Assembly: GCF_014773265.1 (NCBI RefSeq)
Contig: NZ_JACWMY010000001.1
Location: 310,001-374,000, forward strand
Length of the DNA stretch: 64,000 nucleotides
Direction: 5' to 3'
Origin: Mucilaginibacter pankratovii
GTDB taxonomy: Bacteria > Bacteroidota > Bacteroidia > Sphingobacteriales > Sphingobacteriaceae
Part shown: positions 41,742 to 51,938 of the stretch, piece after piece
Position numbering within the stretch: the first letter of the stretch is position 1
Layout of the letters: each line of letters starts with the position of its first letter
Program-made: the position numbers and the translations under genes
Notes under the pieces: model-generated
What the model was told of the DNA's origin: nothing
What the model saw: only the letters and a program-made list of their open reading frames with translations
Databases searched by the model: none

Positions 41742-43919
41742 TTATTGATTGCCGCCTATGCCGGGTGCCAGCAGGTATTTCCTGTCCCTGTAATAGCTTA
41801 GCGGATGTGCCGGCCTTTCGTACCCTGCCGGGATGGTTCTGTTTGCAAAGGTTTGGAAATATAGCACGCAGGAATTTCGCCAGCTGATGGCTTCTTCATA
41901 TTGAACGGCCATCAACTGTTTCACAGTTTGAAACTGCTCTTTATCTACATAGCCCGCCATTTTATCCCAGGTGCGCTGCATTTGTTTAACAGAATCGGTC
42001 CCCATGTAATAATGGTGCACCATCTCGTCCCACAGCGTCTTTCCCGACCGCATTTTATAACCCCACTTTACATGATGGAACCATAATAAATATTCGTCGG
42101 GACAGGTGGCTAAGTTTTCAAACAGATTTCTCACCGGCGGTTGATACTGCGCCACGGCGTTACTGCCGGTACTGCTACGGTCGAATCCCACGCCCGCCGA
42201 ATCAGCCTTATGGTAGTAAGTAGCATTCCAATCCGCGCGGCCGGCGTTATCCACCCAGGGGCCGGGGCCATAATGTGTATTAACGCCCATAATATGATGC
42301 AGGCCAAGCGGGGTCATGTAATTAACTGTATTTTCTCTCGATTGCAGCATAATGCTTTGCATGGGTGCGACAAAAGCAGGTTTATTGGTAAAGGTCATCT
42401 TCAGCCAATCGGCTGCAATGCTTGCCGAGCTTTGTGCGGGGTTCCATGCCAGGCGACCAAACGCATACCAATTGGCCTGGGCAAAAGGATGCCCGCACCA
42501 GTTAACATCCGAACCGATATTGGCCACGCCCGCCATCCCGGTAATGAGCTTAGGATTAAACCTCCCCGTGATGATATTGGCAACCGTGGAGCCCTTTCCC
42601 ATGGCATAGGTGTCAGATTCAAGGCATTCTTTAAATAAGGGCGCTTCGTAAACCAGGTTTGTAGAGAAGCCAAGGTACTCCTGTGTCAGCTGAAATTCGA
42701 GCATGAGCGGCGTGTTAGGCATGGCACCAAATAGTGGATGAAAAGGTTCGCGCGGCTGAAAATCTATCGGCCCGTTCTTCACCTGGATGATCACATTGCT
42801 TTTAAACTGCCCGTCGAGCGGCTTAAACTCGTTATAAGCTTGCTTCGCCCGGTCATCCGGTACATTGTTGTCATATACAAATGCCCGCCACATCACAATG
42901 CCATTATGGGGCGCTAAGGCATCTGCCAACATATTGGCACCATCGGCATGGCTGCGTTTGTATGCTTGTGGGCCGGGCTGCCCTTCGGAATTGGCCTTCA
43001 CCAGGAAGCCACCAAAATCGGGGATGCTGCGGTAGATCTCATCTGCTTTATCTTTCCACCATTGTTTTACCTGTGGATCGAGCGGGTCGGCGGTTTTAAG
43101 GCCACCTATGTCGATAGGGCTGCTGAATTTAACAGACAGGTATACTTTTATGCCATAAGGCCGGAAGGCATTGGCAAGCGCTTTTACTTTTTCCAGGTAC
43201 TCCGGCGTCAGCATCAGCGCGTTGGCGTTTACATTGTTCACTACCGAGCCATTGATGCCAACCGAAGCGCTGGCGCGGGCATAATCGATATAACGCTGAT
43301 CGATATAGCCGGGCAGCTTATGCCAGTTCCAGATGGATGAGCCGGCGTAACCACGCTCCACGGTGCGGTTAAGATTATCCCAATGATCAAGCACCCGGTA
43401 CATGATGCGAGGGTACTCCAATATGTTTAAGTTGCCGATGGCCTGCTGTGTTTGCAGCAATTTTAAAAAGCCAAAAACGCCGTGCAACACCCCGATGTCG
43501 GTTTGGGCCGTTATAACAATGCACTTTTTTTTGTTGACAGATACCGACCTGACGAGGTAACCCTCCTTCCCCGTTTGTTGGATATCGCTTTGGGAGATGG
43601 TGTTTTTTGGAAGGTTTAGAGATGAAGAAACACCCACAAGCAGCGTTGGATAATCCAGCTTTTCAATTTTTTGAGGTTTTAGTGAAAGCATGCCTTCCAA
43701 ACCCGTCAGCAATTCTTCCCTTGCTGCGTTTAGCGTTGGGGAACCGATTGTAAATTTCAGATACCGCAACTGCTGCACGTATTGCGCGGCTAACTTCTTA
43801 TCTGCCACCGCATGATAGCCAAGCCAAAGCTTATAGCCATTATCGGCATAAACGTTACACGAAAAAGCCAGGAGCCCTAAAAAAAATGCAAATCGTTTCA
43901 ACGGTATGATTGCCTTCAT
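41742..43919 (-). CDS. GH67 alpha-glucuronidase
   Basis: The product has 725 residues, with a signal peptide (FAFFLGLLAFSCNVYA). The N-terminal domain starts YKLWLGYHAV; the catalytic barrel includes MYRVLDHWDNLNRTVERGYAGSSIWNWHKL, FGGFLVKANSEGQPGP and NGIVMWRAFVYD; the C-terminal domain includes HHVKWGYKMRSGKTLWDEMVHHYY. The length and these segments match bacterial GH67, which removes 4-O-methyl-glucuronic acid from xylooligosaccharides. It is downstream of the mannonate dehydratase gene, which uses the released glucuronate. An AATCGATT operator lies 75 bp before the start. Confidence 0.96.
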   Translation of the reverse strand: MKAIIPLKRFAFFLGLLAFSCNVYADNGYKLWLGYHAVADKKLAAQYVQQLRYLKFTIGSPTLNAAREELLTGLEGMLSLKPQKIEKLDYPTLLVGVSSSLNLPKNTISQSDIQQTGKEGYLVRSVSVNKKKCIVITAQTDIGVLHGVFGFLKLLQTQQAIGNLNILEYPRIMYRVLDHWDNLNRTVERGYAGSSIWNWHKLPGYIDQRYIDYARASASVGINGSVVNNVNANALMLTPEYLEKVKALANAFRPYGIKVYLSVKFSSPIDIGGLKTADPLDPQVKQWWKDKADEIYRSIPDFGGFLVKANSEGQPGPQAYKRSHADGANMLADALAPHNGIVMWRAFVYDNNVPDDRAKQAYNEFKPLDGQFKSNVIIQVKNGPIDFQPREPFHPLFGAMPNTPLMLEFQLTQEYLGFSTNLVYEAPLFKECLESDTYAMGKGSTVANIITGRFNPKLITGMAGVANIGSDVNWCGHPFAQANWYAFGRLAWNPAQSSASIAADWLKMTFTNKPAFVAPMQSIMLQSRENTVNYMTPLGLHHIMGVNTHYGPGPWVDNAGRADWNATYYHKADSAGVGFDRSSTGSNAVAQYQPPVRNLFENLATCPDEYLLWFHHVKWGYKMRSGKTLWDEMVHHYYMGTDSVKQMQRTWDKMAGYVDKEQFQTVKQLMAVQYEEAISWRNSCVLYFQTFANRTIPAGYERPAHPLSYYRDRKYLLAPGIGGNQ

Positions 43920-43993
43920 GGTTTAAGTTCAGGAAATAACTTATAGCAGGTTTATAGTCTACAAAACAAATCTGAACAAAAAAAACGAAATAT

Positions 43994-44005
43994 ACAATCG
44001 ATTGC
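43994..44005. promoter_or_regulatory. LacI-type operator before GH67-GH43
   Basis: ACAATCGATTGC belongs to a family of five near-identical palindromes (consensus RCAATCGATTGY) in this locus. It lies between the uxuA stop and the GH67 start, in a position to control GH67-GH43 separately. Confidence 0.75.
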
Positions 44006-44014
44006 ATAAAATGA

Positions 44015-45208
44015 TTAATAAAATAATGCACGTTTAACGCCCATCTCCAATCCCCTTAATTCTGCCAGGCCTTTTAACCGTCCTATTACCGAATAACCAG
44101 GGTAAGTGTTGTAGTTATAGTCGTCGAGTATTTTATGCCCATGATCTGGCCGCATAGGGAAGGCAACATCATTTCTTCCCGCATTTTGGCGCTTTACCTG
44201 CTCGGCAACAACGGCTTTCATCACTTCAAACATATCGGTACTGCCGCTTAAATGCTCTGCCTCAAAAAAACTACCGTCCGCTTCTCGCTGAACATTGCGC
44301 AAGTGAAGGAAATGGATGTGACTGCCTAAGCGCGAGATGATCGCCGGGATATCGTTATCCCCACGTGCACCAAGCGAGCCGGTGCATAGCGTGATACCGT
44401 TATTTGGCGAAGAGTAAGCATCGATAACATCCTGCAAATCCTGCCCGGTAGATACCACCCTTGGCAAACCCAGTATCGGGAAGGGCGGATCGTCCGGATG
44501 GATACACATTTTAATGCCGTACTCTTCTGCGTGGGGAACGATCGCCTTTAAAAAATACGCCAGGTTTTCCTTTAATTTAACCGAGTCCACTTCACTGTAT
44601 CTCTTTAAATGTTCCTTAAATTCGGCGATGGTAAACACCTCATCGGTGCCGGGCAGGCCAGCTAATACAGTGTTTGTTAATTGGGTTATCTCGCTGGCAC
44701 TTAGCCTATCCAGGTAATGTTTAGCTGCTACTTGCTGTGCGGTAGTAAATTCTTCATACGCTCCTGCCCGTTCTAAAATATAAAGGTCGAACGTGGCCAA
44801 AGCGCTGGCATCATACCTTAAAGCCGAGGCATTATTTGCCAGCCGGTGATCCAAGTGTGTGCGGGTCCAATCAAGCACCGGCATAAAGTTGTAGCATACG
44901 GTACCAATACCTGCCCTGCCAAGCTTAGCCAATGTTGTTATGTACCGCTCAATATATTTATCGCGCTCTACGGTGCCTGTTTTTATGGCTTCGTGAATGT
45001 TAACGCTTTCTACTACGGCCCAATTAAAACCTGCCGCATTAATGTTAGCCTGGTAAGCCTGAATCTCTGCAAAACTCCACACCTCCCCGCAGGGGATATG
45101 ATGTAAGGCGGAAACAATGCCTGATGCGCCGGTTTGCCTGATGGCTTGCAAAGTGACGGGATCCGAAGGACCAAACCAGCGGAATGTTTGTTGTAAATTA
45201 GCTACCAT
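44015..45208 (-). CDS. uxuA: Mannonate dehydratase
   Basis: I use the ATG at 45208 (MVANLQQTFRWFGPSDPVTL), which matches the usual UxuA N-terminus; the upstream ATG at 45250 adds a stretch with no family similarity. Recognisable segments are TGASGIVSALHHIPCGEVW, ESVNIHEAIKTG, ICIHPDDPPFPILGLPRVVS, HFLHLRNVQREADGSFFEAEHLSG and RPDHGHKILDD with metal-binding His and Asp. The enzyme converts D-mannonate to 2-keto-3-deoxygluconate, the third step of glucuronate catabolism. It is divergent from a LacI gene with a perfect operator between them. Confidence 0.96.
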   Translation of the reverse strand: MVANLQQTFRWFGPSDPVTLQAIRQTGASGIVSALHHIPCGEVWSFAEIQAYQANINAAGFNWAVVESVNIHEAIKTGTVERDKYIERYITTLAKLGRAGIGTVCYNFMPVLDWTRTHLDHRLANNASALRYDASALATFDLYILERAGAYEEFTTAQQVAAKHYLDRLSASEITQLTNTVLAGLPGTDEVFTIAEFKEHLKRYSEVDSVKLKENLAYFLKAIVPHAEEYGIKMCIHPDDPPFPILGLPRVVSTGQDLQDVIDAYSSPNNGITLCTGSLGARGDNDIPAIISRLGSHIHFLHLRNVQREADGSFFEAEHLSGSTDMFEVMKAVVAEQVKRQNAGRNDVAFPMRPDHGHKILDDYNYNTYPGYSVIGRLKGLAELRGLEMGVKRALFY

Positions 45209-45290
45209 AGTATTCTCTCCATTTATTAAGTAATTGCATAATTGTTGCAATTCTCAAAGATTTAAAATTATCTTCATTGTTGAAAGATGT

Positions 45291-45310
45291 TTTTACAATC
45301 GATTGTAAAA
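45291..45310. promoter_or_regulatory. Perfect 20-bp LacI-type operator between uxuA and lacI
   Basis: TTTTACAATCGATTGTAAAA is a perfect palindrome. It lies 82 bp before uxuA and 104 bp before the divergent LacI gene, so it can control both and allow autoregulation. A -7-like TATATTTA for the LacI gene lies at 45336-45343. Confidence 0.85.
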
Positions 45311-45414
45311 TTCATTATTGTTGCCAAATAAATTTTATATTTATCCATCCAAATGAACAGCTTAAATCCACTACGGCAGAGACACGGGGTAAGAAATAGC
45401 CCTACCATATCAGA

Positions 45415-46434
45415 ATGAAGGAAATTACGATATATGATATAGCAGAGAGGCTTAAAATTTCGGCCGCTACAGTAAGCCGGGGGCTTAAAGATGATCCGCT
45501 GGTTAACCACAAAACCAAAAAGTTGATAGTTGACGCGGCCGAAGAAATGGGCTACCGCTCCAACTCGATGGCCAGCAACCTGCGGAATAAAAAAAGCAAT
45601 ATCATTGGCGTTATCGTGCCCCGGTTGAACAGCAATTTCATGTCTGATGTAATAGCCGGGATAGAAAAGGTGGTGAACGATGCCAACTATAACTTGTTCA
45701 TCAGCCAGTCGCTGGAGACGATGAAGAAAGAAACCAGCAACGCCAAAGCTATGTTTAATAATAGAGTAGAGGGGCTATTGGTTTCGCTTGCGTATGATAC
45801 GGCCGATATAGAACATTTTGAGCCCTTCATCAAAAGGAAAGTACCGGTAGTGTTTTTCGATCGTGTTTTTGAACACCCTGCCTGCCCGCAGATCTATATA
45901 GATAACTATAAAGCAGCCCGGGAAGTGACTAATCATCTTATCGACCAGGGCTGCAAACGCATTGTACATATTACGGCCAATCTCCTCAGAAGTGTTTACT
46001 CGGAGCGGTTTAACGGCTATAAAAAAGCTTTGGAAGAACATCAGCTTGAATTTGACGACAACTTACTGATAGTTAACGACCTGAGCAGCCAGGCGGGGAT
46101 AGCAGCTGCCGAACAAATATTAAAAATGCCCGTGTTGCCCGATGGCGTGTTTGTTGCAAACGACCTCTGCGCCATCAGTTGTATACAAACGCTTAAAAAG
46201 CACGGTGTAAAAATTCCGCAGGATATTGCTTTCGCCGGTTTTAATAACGACCCTACGACCTGTGTGGTAGAGCCTAATTTAACTACCATAAATTATAAAG
46301 GCTATGAAATGGGCGAAGCAGCCGCAAAGCTGATGGTAGCGCATTTAAACAACTACGATGTTAAACAAATGCACAGCGTGGTGTTAAGATCCGAGTTAAT
46401 TGTGCGGGAATCATCGCTGCGAAAAAAGAATTAA
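45415..46434 (+). CDS. LacI-family regulator of the hexuronate branch
   Basis: The product has 339 residues, with a helix-turn-helix (TIYDIAERLKISAATVSRGL) and hinge (RSNSMASNLRNKKSNIIGVIVPRLNSNF), followed by a full effector domain (VPVVFFDRVFEHPACPQIYIDNYKAAREV). It is divergent from uxuA across a perfect palindrome and is followed 20 bp later by an SDR gene. A glucuronate-pathway sugar acid is a likely effector, by context. A second LacI protein at 51939 has a similar DNA-binding end, and both may bind the AATCGATT sites. Confidence 0.93.
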   Translation: MKEITIYDIAERLKISAATVSRGLKDDPLVNHKTKKLIVDAAEEMGYRSNSMASNLRNKKSNIIGVIVPRLNSNFMSDVIAGIEKVVNDANYNLFISQSLETMKKETSNAKAMFNNRVEGLLVSLAYDTADIEHFEPFIKRKVPVVFFDRVFEHPACPQIYIDNYKAAREVTNHLIDQGCKRIVHITANLLRSVYSERFNGYKKALEEHQLEFDDNLLIVNDLSSQAGIAAAEQILKMPVLPDGVFVANDLCAISCIQTLKKHGVKIPQDIAFAGFNNDPTTCVVEPNLTTINYKGYEMGEAAAKLMVAHLNNYDVKQMHSVVLRSELIVRESSLRKKN

Positions 46435-46454
46435 TAACCGCCCCCCATATAAAA

Positions 46455-47201
46455 ATGCATCTGAACAACAAATTGGCCATCGTAACAGGCGGGGCATCCG
46501 GCCTCGGCTTAGCTACTGCAAAAAAACTGACAGAAAGCAAGATCAGTACCGTTATTATCGGCCGCGACGAGGCTAAACTAAAACAAGCCGCAACGCTTCT
46601 GGGCCAGTTTTGCAGCTATCGCGTTTTCGATCTAAATGATATTGCGGGAATCCCGGGCCTCATAAGCAGCATTGTAAATGAATTTGGCACGCCGGATATA
46701 TTGGTGAACAACGCAGGCATCAACCAAAAGAAACCCTTTGCAGAAGTAACCGATGAGGATTTCCAGCGAATCATTCAAACTAACCTTACCTCCGTTTTTG
46801 TATTAAGCCGCGAAGTGGTTAAACACATGGCGGTGGCCGGCAGCGGTAGCATTGTCAACATTAGCTCAATGGCATCGCAGTACGGTATCCCGTATGTAAT
46901 TGCCTACACCGCAAGCAAGGCAGCCATTGAGGGCATGACACGGGCAATGGCTACCGAGCTATCGCCGCAGGGCATACGGGTTAACTGCGTGGCGCCGGGT
47001 TTTATCGCTACGGATATGTCGGCCAAAGCGCTGGATAACGATCTGAACCGGAAACAAAAGGTATTATCACGAACCCCGATGGGCAAGCTTGGCGAGCCGG
47101 ACGATATCGCCGAGGCCATATTTTACTTATCATCAGATGCAGCAAAATATGTTACCGGCGTAATATTGCCGGTAGATGGCGGCAATTCGATAGGGTTTTA
47201 A
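46455..47201 (+). CDS. SDR oxidoreductase, probable mannonate (fructuronate) oxidoreductase
   Basis: The product has 248 residues with the classical short-chain dehydrogenase pattern: TGGASGLGLATAK (cofactor loop), NNAGI, catalytic Ser in VNISSMASQYG, YTASK (Tyr and Lys) and C-terminal VTGVILPVDGGNS. The cofactor preference is not clear from the loop. Its place next to uxuA and its LacI regulator suggests interconversion of fructuronate and mannonate, the UxuB step, which in many Bacteroidota is done by an SDR. Gluconate 5-dehydrogenase is the main alternative, as the families are similar. Confidence 0.85.
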   Translation: MHLNNKLAIVTGGASGLGLATAKKLTESKISTVIIGRDEAKLKQAATLLGQFCSYRVFDLNDIAGIPGLISSIVNEFGTPDILVNNAGINQKKPFAEVTDEDFQRIIQTNLTSVFVLSREVVKHMAVAGSGSIVNISSMASQYGIPYVIAYTASKAAIEGMTRAMATELSPQGIRVNCVAPGFIATDMSAKALDNDLNRKQKVLSRTPMGKLGEPDDIAEAIFYLSSDAAKYVTGVILPVDGGNSIGF

Positions 47202-47222
47202 CGTAAATAAAATATAACAAGA

Positions 47223-47251
47223 AAGGGGCGATTCAATATGAACCGCCCCTT
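47223..47251. terminator. Terminator between the SDR and the symporter genes
   Basis: An 8-bp GC-rich stem AAGGGGCG/CGCCCCTT is followed by CTTTGTTTTT on the plus strand. It lies between convergent stops. Confidence 0.7.
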
Positions 47252-47278
47252 CTTTGTTTTTAAAAACTCCTCTCTATT

Positions 47279-48952
47279 TTACCAAAAGATGGTGTACAAT
47301 GCCACCAATATCCCGCATACGAGCATCGCTCCTACTGCAAATGCATTGGATGTTTTAAACATCTTAGCATCAATTTCCAATCCGTTGGTTTCTTTGCCCT
47401 TAGCGGCATCTATCAGGCTGATAATAACCATACCGGCTACGCAGATGATAAACACAAAACCCATCCTATCCAGGAACGGGATCTCATACAGACCGCTCTC
47501 CGCGTTTTTATAGGAAAATCCGCTTGCCGTCAATGACGACAGGTCGACCATCTTAGGCAGGAATTTAAAAAGTACCGAGAAAGCAAAACCGCCGATTGTA
47601 GCAAACAACGCCGCATTTGATGATGCCTTTTTCCAGAAGAAGCCCAGGATAAACATGGCAAAGATACCCGGCGATACAAAGCCTGTATACTCCTGTATAA
47701 ACTGGAAGCCGCCTTTTTTATCGATCCCCAAAAATGGAGAAATGGCAACGCCCAGTATCATGGCTACCACTACGGTAATTTTACCTACTACAACCAATTG
47801 ATGGTCGGTAGCATCCTTACGGATCTTCTTTTTGTAAATATCCAGCGTAAAAATGGTAGCGATACTGTTCGCCTTGCCCGCAAGCGAGGCTACTACCGCA
47901 GCGGTTAAGGCTGCAAACGCCAGCCCCTTAATACCATTCGGCAGTAAATTCAATAATACCGGGTAGGCATTATCGTGGTTGCTGCTGATGCTGCTCATCA
48001 TATCGGTATTGAAAACGTTCTCTTTGTATAAGATATAAGCCGCGATACCAGGCAACACCACAATAAGCGGCATTAAAAGCTTTAAAAAAGCAGCGAACAG
48101 AATACCGCTGCGTGCCGTGTTCAGGTTAGCGCCCAACGCCCTTTGCGTAATGTACTGGTTACAACCCCAATAGTTAAGGTTCACTATCCACATACCACCT
48201 ATCAGTACCGTAAGGCCGGGCAGGTCGCCGTAGCTGGGGTTATCCTTTTTCAGTACCATCTCAAAGTGATCATTGGCGTGAGTGTACATGTCAGACAGGC
48301 CGCTTAACAAGCCCGGGTGACCGTAAAATTCGCCTACTTTGGTTACTGCTATATAAGTTGTTACCAACCCGCCCAGGATAAGGAAAAACACCTGGATAAC
48401 ATCGGTATACCCAATAACCTTCATCCCTCCCAGGGTAATAATGATGGCAAAAATGGCCAGGCCCGCAATACACAGCTTAAAATCAATACCCGAGATCCCA
48501 TTGATAGCAATTGCCCCGAGGTAAAGGATAGATGTTAAGTTTACAATAACGTACAGCAGCAACCAAAACACGGCCATGATCATGGCAACCGTGCTGTTGT
48601 AGCGCTGATGCAGAAACTGCGGCATGGTAAAGATCTTATTTTTAAGATATACCGGTATAAAAAATACTGCTACAATAATCAGCGTTAAAGCCGCCATCCA
48701 CTCGTAGGTGGAGATGGCCAAACCCATGGTAAAGCCATTCCCGCTCATGGCAACAAACTGCTCGGCCGAGATGTTAGACGCTATTAAAGAAGCACCTATT
48801 GCCCACCAGGTAAGCGAGCCTTCGGCTAAAAAGTAGTCTTTGGAGGTCGCGTCGGCATTATGCTTGCGGCGATAGATCCAGTAACCGTAACACGCTACGA
48901 TCAAAAAATAGATCAAAAACACCGCGTAATCAGCGTACGAGAGGGATTTCAT
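47279..48952 (-). CDS. Sodium/sugar symporter (SSS family), probable xylose importer
   Basis: The product has 557 residues and about 14 membrane helices. SKDYFLAEGSLTWWAIGASLIASNISAEQFVAMSGNGF, LKNKIFTMPQFLHQRYN and NLNYWGCNQYITQRALGA are typical of the SGLT-like branch of the family (vSGLT). Such proteins bring in monosaccharides with sodium. It is the last gene of the xylB-xylA-symporter operon, 42 bp after xylA, so xylose is the likely substrate. Galactose or glucose transport cannot be excluded. Confidence 0.93.
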   Translation of the reverse strand: MKSLSYADYAVFLIYFLIVACYGYWIYRRKHNADATSKDYFLAEGSLTWWAIGASLIASNISAEQFVAMSGNGFTMGLAISTYEWMAALTLIIVAVFFIPVYLKNKIFTMPQFLHQRYNSTVAMIMAVFWLLLYVIVNLTSILYLGAIAINGISGIDFKLCIAGLAIFAIIITLGGMKVIGYTDVIQVFFLILGGLVTTYIAVTKVGEFYGHPGLLSGLSDMYTHANDHFEMVLKKDNPSYGDLPGLTVLIGGMWIVNLNYWGCNQYITQRALGANLNTARSGILFAAFLKLLMPLIVVLPGIAAYILYKENVFNTDMMSSISSNHDNAYPVLLNLLPNGIKGLAFAALTAAVVASLAGKANSIATIFTLDIYKKKIRKDATDHQLVVVGKITVVVAMILGVAISPFLGIDKKGGFQFIQEYTGFVSPGIFAMFILGFFWKKASSNAALFATIGGFAFSVLFKFLPKMVDLSSLTASGFSYKNAESGLYEIPFLDRMGFVFIICVAGMVIISLIDAAKGKETNGLEIDAKMFKTSNAFAVGAMLVCGILVALYTIFW

Positions 48953-48994
48953 TTATCTGCTCAGTTTAATATTAAGTTTATAGCGGTATGGCTG

Positions 48995-50323
48995 TTAGAT
49001 ATAACGGTTTATCAAATTTTCCAGGTATTCTTGCCTTCCGCTCTTAGCAGCAGGTTCGCCGTTACCGGCAGCGTAGTTACGCAGATCCTCTAAAGAAAGC
49101 GCGCCGTTCTCGTAATCCTTACCCGCGCCGCTGTCAAAAGAAGCATAACGATCTGCCCTTACTTTTTTGTAGTCAGATTTTTGCAGAATGTTATCCGCTA
49201 TAAGCAATGCCCTCGCAAAAACATCCATACCACCAACGTGCGCGTAGAACAGGTCTGCAGGATCTGTTGAGTTACGACGGATTTTCGCATCGAAGTTGAT
49301 ACCGCCGCCAGCGAGGCCACCAGCTTCTAAAATGATGAGCATGTATTCTGCCACCTCGGTAATATCATTCGGGAACTGATCTGTATCCCAGCCGTTCTGG
49401 GTATCACCACGGTTGGCATCTATCGAACCCAACAAGCCGCTGTCAGCTGCTACCTGTAGTTCGTGCTGGAAGGTATGGCCCGCTAAGGTTGCATGGTTCA
49501 CTTCCAGGTTCAGTTTAAAATCATTCAGCAGGTCGTATTTCTGCAGGAAGCCGAATACGGTTGCAGCATCGTAATCATACTGGTGCTTGGTTGGCTCGCA
49601 AGGTTTTGGTTCGATAAAGAACGTACCGGTAAAGCCATGTTTGCGTGCATAATCCTTAGCGGTATGCAAGAATTTGGCCAGGTGCTCCTGCTCGCGTTTC
49701 ATATCGGTGTTCAGCAGACTCATGTAGCCCTCGCGGCCACCCCAGAATACGTAGTTCTCGCCACCTAAAGCGATGGTAGCATCAATAGCAGCCTTTACCT
49801 GCGCGCCTGCATGTGCCAGTACATGGAAATCGGGGTTGGTAGAAGCACCGTTCATATAACGGGCATGGCTAAATACGTTGGCAGTACCCCAAAGTAATTT
49901 TACGCCGCTTGCAGCTTGTTTTTGCTTGGCATATTCTACCAAAGCCTGCAGGCGCCTTTCGTTATCGGCCACGTCATTGGTATAATCTACCACGTCGATA
50001 TCATGGAAGCAATAGTACGGTAAATTCATTTTGGTAATAAATTCGAAGGCCGCATCCATTTTATCTTTAGCGCGTTCTACCGCGTCTGCCTTGGCATCCC
50101 ATGGGAAAACATGCGTAGCACCACCAAACGGATCGGCACCGTTGCCATTAAACGAATGCCAGTAAGCACAAGCAAAGCGTAAATGCTCTTTCATGGTTTT
50201 ACCCGCAACTACCTTATCCGCATCGTACCAGCGAAATGCCAGCGGGTTATCAGATTGCTGCCCTTCGTATTTTATCTGGCTTATTCCCTTAAAAAATTCT
50301 TTTTCTCCCGTTACAATTGACAT
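48995..50323 (-). CDS. xylA: Xylose isomerase
   Basis: The product has 442 residues. Signature segments are [66 protein letters not shown] and SIDANRGD, which carry the metal-binding Glu, Asp and His residues. It converts D-xylose to D-xylulose. The length is that of the class II enzymes with an N-terminal extension. It starts 22 bp after xylB. Confidence 0.98.
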   Translation of the reverse strand: MSIVTGEKEFFKGISQIKYEGQQSDNPLAFRWYDADKVVAGKTMKEHLRFACAYWHSFNGNGADPFGGATHVFPWDAKADAVERAKDKMDAAFEFITKMNLPYYCFHDIDVVDYTNDVADNERRLQALVEYAKQKQAASGVKLLWGTANVFSHARYMNGASTNPDFHVLAHAGAQVKAAIDATIALGGENYVFWGGREGYMSLLNTDMKREQEHLAKFLHTAKDYARKHGFTGTFFIEPKPCEPTKHQYDYDAATVFGFLQKYDLLNDFKLNLEVNHATLAGHTFQHELQVAADSGLLGSIDANRGDTQNGWDTDQFPNDITEVAEYMLIILEAGGLAGGGINFDAKIRRNSTDPADLFYAHVGGMDVFARALLIADNILQKSDYKKVRADRYASFDSGAGKDYENGALSLEDLRNYAAGNGEPAAKSGRQEYLENLINRYI

Positions 50324-50345
50324 AGCTTTTGATTTTATATTTTTT

Positions 50346-51836
50346 TTATTGATTTGATGATATACTTGTTAAATGCTGGTCAAGAATTGCTTTCCAGCTT
50401 TGATAAACTTCTTCGAAATCTCCGTTTGCAGGCTCTACCCGACGGATAGGTTTCGCATTGCTGAACGCTTCGGCAGGTGAAAATATCTCGGCACCTATCC
50501 CCGCGCCAAGCGCCGCGCCCATACTGCCATCGTTATCATACAGCTCTACCGGTACGCCGGTGGCGTTTACAAAACTTTCGGTAAACAGGCTGCTTAAAAA
50601 CAGGTTGTTTTTGCCCGCCCGTATTACCGTCGGCGACATGCCGTTCTCCCGCATAATATCCAGCCCGTACCTAAACGCGCAGGCGATACCTTCCTGCGCC
50701 GCCCTGAAGATGTGGGCCGGTGTATGAAGGTTCAGGTCGATATTGTGCAGGTGTGCGCCCACCTGTTTATTGCTCAGCATCCGCTCGGCACCATTGCCAA
50801 AGGGCATTATCCGCAGCCCATCACTGCCCAATGGTGCTTTCTCGGCTTCGGCGTTTATTTGCTGATAGCTCATGTTTGCAGCAAAGGTGTTCTTAACCCA
50901 TCGGTAAAGGCTGCCTGTACCGTTTATACACAACAATACGCCAAGGCGTTTACTCTCATTGGCATAGTTTACGTGGGCAAAGGTATTCACGCGCGATTGC
51001 GGATCGTAGGCAAGCTGATCGCTTACGCCGTAGATAACGCCCGATGTACCAGCTGTTGCCGCTACCTCACCTGGTTTTAATACGTTTAAAGATAAGGCGT
51101 TATTGGGCTGATCGCCAGCTTTGTAGGTAACCGGTATGCCGGCTTTAAGCTGCAGCGCAGTTGCCGCAGCCGGTGTTACCCCGCCATGTGCCGAAAACAC
51201 AGGTTTAACCACCGGGAACAGGCTATCGCTGAAGCCGAAATACTCTATTATATCTTTGGAGAGCCCGTTGAACTGGAAATCGAAAAAGATCCCTTCGGAC
51301 ATGGCCGAAGCCGAAGTGGTGATCTCACCCGTAAGTTTCATGGCGATGTAATCGCCGGGGAGCATTATCTTATCTATCTTATCATAAATGCCGGGTTCGT
51401 TCTGCTTTACCCATGCCAGTTTTGATGCTGTAAAGTTGCCCGGCGAGTTGAGCATGTGCGACAGGCAGGTTTCGTGCCCTATATCTTCAAAGGCCTTATC
51501 GCCAATTTCTACGGCGCGGCTATCGCACCAAATGATGCTGTTGCGCAAAACGTTTTGGTCTTTATCCACCAGTACCAAACCATGCATCTGGTAGGCAATA
51601 CCTATAGCGGAGATGTCTTTAGGATTGTACCCTCCTTTTTGGTGGCATAAGGCAATAGCCTTTTGTGTTTGCTCCCACCAACTATCCGGCGATTGCTCGG
51701 CCCAGCCGGTTTGCAGGCTGAGTATTGGGGCCTCAGTTTCGGGATATTGGGCCGAAGCCACAAGGCGTTGCCCGTCGATATCGACCACGCTTATTTTTAC
51801 AGATGATGTACCTAAATCGATACCTAACAATAGCAT
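50346..51836 (-). CDS. xylB: Xylulokinase (FGGY family)
   Basis: The product has 496 residues. The ATP-binding start [18 protein letters not shown], the substrate region [43 protein letters not shown] and the C-terminal [23 protein letters not shown] are typical FGGY kinase motifs. It phosphorylates D-xylulose to xylulose 5-phosphate for the pentose phosphate pathway. It is the first gene of its operon, with an AATCGATT operator 61 bp before it. Confidence 0.97.
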   Translation of the reverse strand: MLLLGIDLGTSSVKISVVDIDGQRLVASAQYPETEAPILSLQTGWAEQSPDSWWEQTQKAIALCHQKGGYNPKDISAIGIAYQMHGLVLVDKDQNVLRNSIIWCDSRAVEIGDKAFEDIGHETCLSHMLNSPGNFTASKLAWVKQNEPGIYDKIDKIMLPGDYIAMKLTGEITTSASAMSEGIFFDFQFNGLSKDIIEYFGFSDSLFPVVKPVFSAHGGVTPAAATALQLKAGIPVTYKAGDQPNNALSLNVLKPGEVAATAGTSGVIYGVSDQLAYDPQSRVNTFAHVNYANESKRLGVLLCINGTGSLYRWVKNTFAANMSYQQINAEAEKAPLGSDGLRIMPFGNGAERMLSNKQVGAHLHNIDLNLHTPAHIFRAAQEGIACAFRYGLDIMRENGMSPTVIRAGKNNLFLSSLFTESFVNATGVPVELYDNDGSMGAALGAGIGAEIFSPAEAFSNAKPIRRVEPANGDFEEVYQSWKAILDQHLTSISSNQ

Positions 51837-51896
51837 AAATAGTAGCTGTTTTTGGTTATAATTGCAGAAACGAAATTAAATTAAATTCATTAAAAA

Positions 51897-51908
51897 GCAA
51901 TCGATTGT
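51897..51908. promoter_or_regulatory. LacI-type operator between xylB and lacI
   Basis: GCAATCGATTGT matches the locus consensus. It lies 61 bp before xylB and 31 bp before the divergent LacI gene. A -7-like TAATTTCG for xylB lies at 51871-51878 on the minus strand, so the bound repressor would be just upstream of it. Confidence 0.8.
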
Positions 51909-51938
51909 TTTAATTTATTTTATAAGCCACTATCTATC

